Below, piece after piece: positions 57,483 through 64,000 of a stretch of DNA of 64,000 bases. The notes beneath the pieces were generated by a model. The model was not told the DNA's origin. It saw only the letters and a program-made list of their open reading frames with translations, and made no database searches. Both the position numbers and the translations under genes were made by a program. The DNA is from Eptesicus fuscus (Eukaryota; Chordata; Mammalia; Chiroptera; Vespertilionidae). Within the stretch, counting starts at the first letter, position 1, and each line of letters begins with the position of its first letter. The DNA lies in NCBI RefSeq assembly GCF_027574615.1, contig NC_072482.1:76201825-76265824 (forward strand). Reading direction: 5' to 3'.

Positions 57483-59045
57483 TTCTTCCTAAAAGCACAA
57501 AGCCACTCATTAAACACACTATGGCAACTTCTCTCCAAAGAGGAGCTGCAAACACTTCCCTGGGACCATGGGGTCAAACAGCCTCAGTCCACGCAGCCAG
57601 GTCTAAAGAACAGGTTCTGGTCTCCAGGGGCCTTGAAAGGCTTATAGGAGAGTGGATCTCCCAGCCAGAGAGGAGTACTGCCAGGGAGTAACTTCCCTCT
57701 CCTCCCGGCCTTGAGGAAGTGAATCGTGCTCCCCCGAGACTAGCTCTCTGGGTGTCCAGGACCCAGCCTGAGACTAGGCCCCGAGCCCACAGAGCCCACT
57801 CCAGCTTCCTCTGGGGGCTTCAGGGGAGGGAGCAGGTCGCTCACACCTCTGCCAGCCTTCCCCTAGGCCGGTAAGGTGACCAGACGTCCCGCTTTTGGCG
57901 GGACAGTCCCGATTTTTAACCATTTGTCCCGCGTCCCACGGCGTTTTAAAAAAGTCCCGATTTTTGGAAAGAATGCACGACAAGCTAGGGAACGGAGGGA
58001 GAACAGGAAGGGAATATAAATATGTGGCTATTTAGCCAGGATATGAGTTTTATATTATTTTTGTTAATTGTATAATGTTAAACTTTAATAATAAAAATAA
58101 TTGTTGAGAACTGATTATCGAGAACTGCTTATCAAAGTTCGCATTGTTGATCAGTTGTTAGAATTCGACCACCATTGTTTGGACTTAATGAACAATGGCA
58201 TTTTTGGGGATTGGCAACGACGAAAACATTTTGTAACTGTCTCTCAGACGATACACATCGTACTGCGTGCTAGTAAGCTAGTTAAACAAGTGATGTCATT
58301 ACAAATCAGCTATTCAGATAATTTAGGTAAGTAATTTATTTATTTATTTCATAAATACATAAATTTTCTTGAATTTAGCAGACAGTACTCGTATTATTTT
58401 TATTTTATAGTGGCGGCAAAAAGTCTAGCGCCGGCCTTGAAAGTGACACTTACTACTTATGTTACGGCAAATTCATGACCTTTTAAACAACGACAGCAAT
58501 CTACTAAAAAAAATTCACTCAAATGAGAAATATGCCAAAGAATAAAATAATACTATACATAATTTTTTATTTATTATATTTGTAAATTGTACTTATGTTG
58601 AATTTTTAAAAATATATATATTACAATACTATTTTTGCGTTGTATGAAAATTTTTGTTGCTCCATATAGACCAAATTTTTAATCAAGAACTCCCCCTCCC
58701 ACCCCCCCCCCACCCCCCGGTCAATGGTGTCCCGCTTTACCAATGTTAAAATCTGGTCACCTTACCCTAGGGGCTTAATCACAAGGAACAACAACAGCCT
58801 GTAATTATCGGAATCGAGAGTCTAGGAGTTCTGACCCCTCAGAGGAGGTGCCTACCCGTGATTCAGGAGAGCCAGGAGCAGTCTATGCGGGTGATAGGAA
58901 TTTCCACGCTTCCTGCTCTCGGTTTATAGATGGCAGCCAGCGTTACCTGAGGCAGCACAAGGGCTTCCACCTGACTCCACCAATGAGCAACAGGTGAAAA
59001 CAGAACACAGTCCTTCCCATCGGCACTATTACTACCTCACAACCA
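57483..59045. other. GC-rich block split by a hAT-like element
   Basis: The outer parts (57483-57868 and 58765-59045) are GC-richer than the surroundings, contain scattered CpGs and end abruptly. They look like a former single unit interrupted at CCCTAGG. There is no coding frame I recognise: the plus frames at 57333-57691 start inside the CT repeat. It may be an LTR or another retroelement of unknown family, or a gene relic. Confidence 0.4.
57869..58764. mobile_element. hAT-like DNA transposon, CpG-retaining
   Basis: The left end (C)GGTAAGGTGACCAGACGTCC and the right end ATCTGGTCACCTTA are inverted repeats, flanked on both sides by CCCTAGG, giving an 8-base-type duplication (CCCTAGGC and CCCTAGGG). 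Subterminal GTCCCGATTTTT-like and GTCCCGC words repeat at both ends. The interior is AT-rich but keeps many CpGs. A 77-codon frame (58101-58334, no ATG start) ends at a GTAAGT donor-like site and is followed by a T-rich AG/TGGCGGC acceptor-like site near 58410. It matches no transposase I recognise. Size about 0.9 kb, non-autonomous. Confidence 0.75.
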
Positions 59046-59202
59046 CTACTTAATTACTAAAGGCAGAATAAAGTGGTATTGCTGCTTATCAATCTTCTAA
59101 AAGAAATATGAAAATAATTCACAATGGAAAACAAATTAGTTTATACTTTCTCCCCTTTTATAGACTAGAATAGTACTAATTCTTGACTAATTTAGTTTAC
59201 AT

Positions 59203-59414
59203 CAGTGGTCGGCAAACCGTGGCTCGCGAGCCACATGCAGCTCTTTGGCCCCTTGAGTTTTTAGCAAATGCCAGCTTAGGAGTACCCTAATTAAGTTAAT
59301 AACAATGTACCTACCTATGTAGTTTAAGTTTAAAAAATTTGGCTCTCAAAAGAAATTTCAATAATTGTCCTGTTGATATTTGGCTCTGTTGACTAATGAG
59401 TTTGCCGACCACTG
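59203..59414 (+). mobile_element. hAT miniature element (nhAT type)
   Basis: The terminal repeats CAGTGGTCGGCAAACC and GTTTGCCGACCACTG are near perfect. Subterminal GGCTCGCGAGCCACATGC and CAGCTCTTTGGCCCCTTGAG match the 30568 element on the other strand. The flanks do not show a clean 8-base duplication, so the target copy has decayed or an end has moved. No transposase. Confidence 0.93.
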
Positions 59415-60723
59415 GCATGAGCTGTAAATGTACACTTTAATATTTTTGCGCTTGTTTGGTCCTCATTACAAGTACAGTAGATTAGCCTCATGTTATAGAT
59501 GAACACAGAGTTCAAAAAATAATTTTTTTGTCAAAAAATTAAACTGCTGAAACAGACTAGAGCCAATATTTAGGTACAGAACTTCTGACTCTAAATTAGA
59601 TTTCATCTTCTTTAATTATGTACCTATAACTCTAAGCATTTACAGAAATATTTTTCTAAAAAATAATTTATTACAAACCTGTATCAATTCATTAGGGACA
59701 CATTATACATGTATAATTTTGAATAATTTTTAGAGAGATATTATAAAAATGTATCAGTGCTCTAAAGATCACTGGTTGCATATGAAAATACATTTTTTTC
59801 AATGTTCATAATTTGAATGACCCAATAAATCAGAAAAAGAATATCATGCTTCAACAATTTAGACATTCACTATTAATTCCTAAACCTTTTCCTTTATACA
59901 TTTTCTTTTTATAGTTTCAAGAATGAGAAAACCTAATAGAAAATTTAGCTGTTATAAATATAACTGAATTATAAGAAGAAAAGAAATCAGGAGCATGAGA
60001 GAGAGAGAGAAAGAAAGGAATCTAAACATGATACTAAGGTTTGTTTGTTTTTTTAAATCATGATGATTTAAGTTGAGAACAAAATGAAATATTGTGCTCT
60101 GTGGGTGCACAAAGCATTTATAAATACAAAAATGACTTAAAATTGGCATTGGGTATAAATGCTGCCCATAAATAAATTTTTAGATTAAAAACAAATCCAA
60201 CACACATTACTGATAGAAAATACAATTAAAATGCACAACAGTTCATTAGCAAGCATAGAATATTCCACAAATTACTTACTAGGACAAGTTAAGTCCTAAC
60301 AAGGCTTCTGCGGTCTGCTTCTATGTGAGATATTCCTTGTCACTGTATAAATGTTTTTGCTCTTCTAAATGCTAAATACTCCATGACTTTCTTGGCAAGA
60401 CTGAATGTAAGTTATTCTTATCAAATATCAGAACTGTCATAATTATGATTTTTAGGATCATCCAAATTAATTACAACTTCAAGTAGTGACACAGACTAAA
60501 ATAGAAAGAGCTGCTGGTGATCTAAGACTACTCTCAGCACGTCCCAGCGAGTTCTTGGACAGGAGCACAGGCTCTTAAAAAAAAAAGCACGTAACCCTTT
60601 AGACCCAACAGTCAGTTAAGGCTAGTCATGTCAGCCATCAGTATAAAAAGACCTTTCAGTCATTTACATGTAACTCTCCTCTAATTAGTGATTTTAACTT
60701 TTCCCCTTTCTTTTCTCAAACAG
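59415..60723. other. AT-rich DNA, nothing recognised
   Basis: No gene or named repeat. A GA patch lies at about 59998-60017. Confidence 0.5.
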
Positions 60724-60874
60724 GACCATATGGGATCAAGTTTAGAGGCCAGCTGCTTCATTAAAGAAAGAGAGAGAGAAAATGAGACTGAGACCAAGAG
60801 CAAGAGTGGGAGAGAGAAAGAGAGATTGGTAGTTTTTCTTGTCTATCAGACCCCGTGATTCTCAAAGAAATGGG
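60724..60874 (+). other. Candidate noncoding exon, plus strand
   Basis: A long polypyrimidine tract (TTTTCCCCTTTCTTTTCTCA) leads to AACAG at 60723, and 151 bases later AAATGGG meets GTGAGT, a near-consensus donor. The bounded segment is purine-rich (AGAGAGAG words), has stops and shows no recognised protein, so it would be a UTR or lncRNA exon. Both splice signals together make it better than chance, but it is unproven. Confidence 0.35.
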
Positions 60875-63800
60875 GTGAGTAAATGCCTATAAGCATAGTT
60901 GCCTTTAAAGATTTGTAAGGAACTTTGCTAGGGCTATGCTGATGTTGTAAAACAATAAGACATTTTCAGAAGTGCCTGGCAAACAAAGTATAAAAATATC
61001 AGGGTCTGGTGTCCCAAGCTACTAATTCCTAAGTGGTACAAGTGAGATTGTCTACTCTACTCTGAATGTTCTGTTTCTTGTCAAATAATTATACATAGGA
61101 CTTTTCAAAATATATTAATTTAAATATATTATAGTCAAGATAACATCTTTAAGTTACAGTTATAAAGCAATTTTAAAGGATTTTGAAACATTTGAATAGA
61201 ATTGGCTCTGGAATAACTGTAAATTCTATCCAATCTCTAATACAAACCTGGAATTGGGGCAATGTTTGGGAAAACTTTCACAAAGCTACAAACATTTCAG
61301 TTTTAGTCCATGGGATTGACAAAGCTAATATAATAAAATTTTATTTTTCTGAAATTTTAATTTTATTGCTAGATTTGAGAATATCAGCCTCTGCAGGAAA
61401 GAATGTTCTGGGTCTTTCTAACTGCATTACCTCTTTAATATAATTTTTAAAAGTGTTTTTAGGTCATCAAACTATAAGGAGATACTGGATTCATATACAT
61501 TTAAAAGTAGAATAAAAAGCCATGTCTCCTTTCAGGGCTTGATTTATTTATTCATTTAAAAATGTTAACTTGGAATTTGCACATGGGAAATTCCAGATGA
61601 GGTAGCAAGCGTATGATATTTCTCTAGCAGTTTTTACACAATGCTAACAACAACTAAGATTAACAAAAGAAAACATTAAGAATTCAGTTTTGTTTCTATT
61701 CATCCTAACACTATTATTTGAGACAAACTGCCTAAACTTCCTTAAAATCTAAATTTTTGTACACAACCCAATGGTGCCCTCAGTTTTCCTCATATGGATT
61801 TATTTCAAATAAAAAGCAGATGTACATAATAAATAAAGGTAACTATCCTAAGACATTCATCTGCATAATTGAAAGAAGATAGGACAAAAACAAAAAACAG
61901 AACATCCAAAACCAAAACCAAAAGGGCCAGGTAAAATTGGAGCTCACGTAGAACAGCTTCTGCTAACATATAGGATTCCTTCCATTCTAATAGGATGGAA
62001 CAAAGAATTCAGTTAATTCAGTTGTCTGGGCCAAAATGTAGGTTCTCATGCACCAATGAGTATGTGCAGCTTTTGTAGGGAGTGGCAATGACTTCCTCTT
62101 CCTACTTTCCTGCATCTTCAGATTGAGCCACTCTGGAGAAGTATGAAAGCTCTATAGGAAGAGCTCATTCCTGAAGTGGGGCAGAGAGGAGCTGGGCTTG
62201 CAAAACGCATATCCCAAGGGATCCCTATGTTTTTCAATACAACAGGCTCCAATGCCAACCTCAGGAGGGGCAGAGAAGAGGATGTCTTGGCCAGCAGGCT
62301 TGGTCTTCTCTGCAGCTCCTGGAAGAGTTACCTGTGTCCTGTCACCTGCCTTCTGTCTCCTTTCTGCCAACAGCCTCTTCTAGTTGGAAAGTATTGTCCC
62401 CAGTCCTGAAGCTGTCCACTAAATAATTCTTGACTCATTGACCCATACCACATACGTAAAATCAGGAGATCATAGTGTCATTCAGTACTACAGTCTTGGG
62501 CAACTATCATTTTACAAAGGGCTGTGAGAATAGTTTCCTTTTAACTAGCTTCCATGATTTATTCCAGATTTCCCCAATTTAAATCCATGCTATATGACAG
62601 AAAGCCTTTCCTAAAATAAAATATTTTCTATTTTTTTCAATTTCCTTTCCTACTTTAAATCTTCTATGGCTCTTCATTACCCATATTGGTAAGTATAATT
62701 CTAAGCACAGCATCTATTCCAAAAAAACGTCATGAGATACCTTCACTTTCAACATACTAAAACACCTCGTGAAGAAGGTTTGCTAGAATGAAGATCTTAC
62801 TTTCAAACCACCCCACCCCTTTCCTGCAGGTAGATATAGAGCTAAAAGATTGCCAACCTTTTGAAAAGAGCCTGATTCTGGGGTGAAGAGCAAAAATCAT
62901 TAAGAAGGGAAGAATTACGGAAATGGAGAAGAAAAGAGAAGGCAAGATTTCTCTGCCAGTTCTGAAGAGATGGCCTACTTGGTGCCTAATATCAGGTAGA
63001 ATACTGGGGGAAGCAGGGATGGGAGGGATAAAGCAGGCTGGCCACTTCACAGGGCCTGCTTCCTGGGTACTAATCTGTGCAGTTGAACAGGGCCCCACGG
63101 TAATGTCCTGCTCTCACTTTCTTGAAAGTCATAATAATTTTATTTTTGAACTTGAGATTTACAACTGAAGTCTAATGAGACAACTGAGCATTCGAGAGTG
63201 GACATATGCTCAGTATGTGTGTCCACTGTTCCTTGCCTGCCGGTAGCACAAACTCCGGTGGACTCAGTGTGTGGGGGCTCATTGAGACTCTGAGCACAAG
63301 CTGAGCTTGTTATGTCTACAACTGAGCGGGTGGGGGTGCTGACAGCTCCAAGAGGCCATGCTTTCCTTGAGAACCAGAACATGCTTTGAACACAGAAAAA
63401 AACCACAACGATGTTCTAAGAAACACTAAGCCTAAGGAACCCTCTCATATCCTTTCTTTATTTTCTTTCTTTCTTTTTTTTTTTTACATTACTTTCCTGG
63501 ATTAGCTAACCACTTAGGCTAAAAAATGATGACTTAGAAGGAAAGGGAAAAATAAAGCAAACTATAGGTCCTTTTCCTTTGAGTCTTCCCTTATCCATGA
63601 TTAAGCCAAAGGTAGAGACTGTTGGTAAAAAAAAAAAAAAAAAGTGTGAATATCAACAAATGAAATAAAAACAGTTGTGTTTTGTGCAGCCCTTCTGCTG
63701 CTGTAGTAAAAGTGAAATACATATGCATGTATGAGCTATGAAAATGTGAATTGTGTAATTTTGGTGATTTCACTTACGAGGTAAATGCTCTTATATTTTC

Positions 63801-64000
63801 ATTTAAAACTAGCTGTACCACATAAAGATGAAATGGCAAAATGCATGCTAATTTAAAATTTTAACTTTGCTTTACTTAGAACATGAAAAGCAAATTTAAA
63901 AATCATGGTAAGTAGAGAGGGAGACCACAGAAAAAGGGAACCTTTAGGACCTCTAACATTTTTTTCCTGCTTTTTGAGCAAGGGGCCCTGCGTTTTCATT
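60875..64000. other. AT-rich DNA to the window end, no gene seen
   Basis: No supported exon or nameable repeat. Short frames (for example 62152-62409 and 62757-63098 on either strand) lack recognised motifs. Homopolymers: T near 63474-63485, A near 63628-63643. GC rises modestly at 62160-62410 and 63200-63360. Confidence 0.45.

Noticed and set aside
1..64000. CRISPR array, operon, phage or prokaryotic system
   Set aside because: The window is plainly mammalian: MIR, L2, L1, Helitron and SINE elements, CpG depletion and microsatellites. No regular spacer-repeat array occurs; the tandem arrays present are mini- and microsatellites.

Overview
This 64 kb window is vertebrate nuclear DNA, almost certainly from a vespertilionid (vesper) bat. 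The argument rests on the mobile elements. Several Helitrons of the HeliBat type (5' TC, 3' hairpin then CTAG, inserted between A and T) sit beside tRNA-derived Ves SINEs, short hAT elements beginning CAGTGGTC, bat-type L1 3' ends, and the older eutherian layer of MIR, L2, CR1/L3 and MER5A. I know of no other mammalian group that carries this HeliBat and Ves combination. Genus cannot be fixed from the sequence alone.

I recognised no protein-coding exon. Every open frame I looked at is short and lies in a repeat, in GC-rich DNA or in random AT-rich DNA. The one gene signal is a CpG island at about 19.7-22.4 kb, the likely promoter of an unidentified gene. It contains two good minus-strand splice donors (exon ends at 21462 and 22394), which suggests a minus-strand gene whose later exons lie in or left of the first 20 kb. 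A second exon-like block, with a polypyrimidine acceptor and a GTGAGT donor, lies on the plus strand at 60724-60874. No RNA gene, CRISPR array, operon or origin is visible.

Layout. 1-19.7 kb: AT-rich DNA with a HeliBat nested in an L1, a dispersed duplicated block, L1, MIR and L2 relics, MER5A, and an LTR-like block rich in CCAAT boxes. 19.7-22.4 kb: CpG island. 22.4-32.7 kb: MIRs, a composite back-to-back Helitron locus, two more Helitrons, a long L2 and a hAT miniature element. 32.7-38.2 kb: repeat-poor, possibly regulatory. 38.2-52.3 kb: several L1 copies (two with perfect target-site duplications), a Helitron with a long internal hairpin, MIRs, an ancient DNA transposon and two Ves SINEs. 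52.3-64 kb: ancient relics, two long dinucleotide repeats, a GC-rich block split by a roughly 0.9 kb hAT-like element that still carries many CpGs, a second hAT miniature element, and the candidate exon.

The features do not form a pathway. The interest is in rolling-circle and cut-and-paste transposons reshaping a gene-flanking region, and in unusual architectures: a palindrome made of Helitron 3' ends, a long hairpin inside a Helitron, and a CpG-rich element in CpG-poor DNA. All family names come from pattern recognition by eye. No database search was run.
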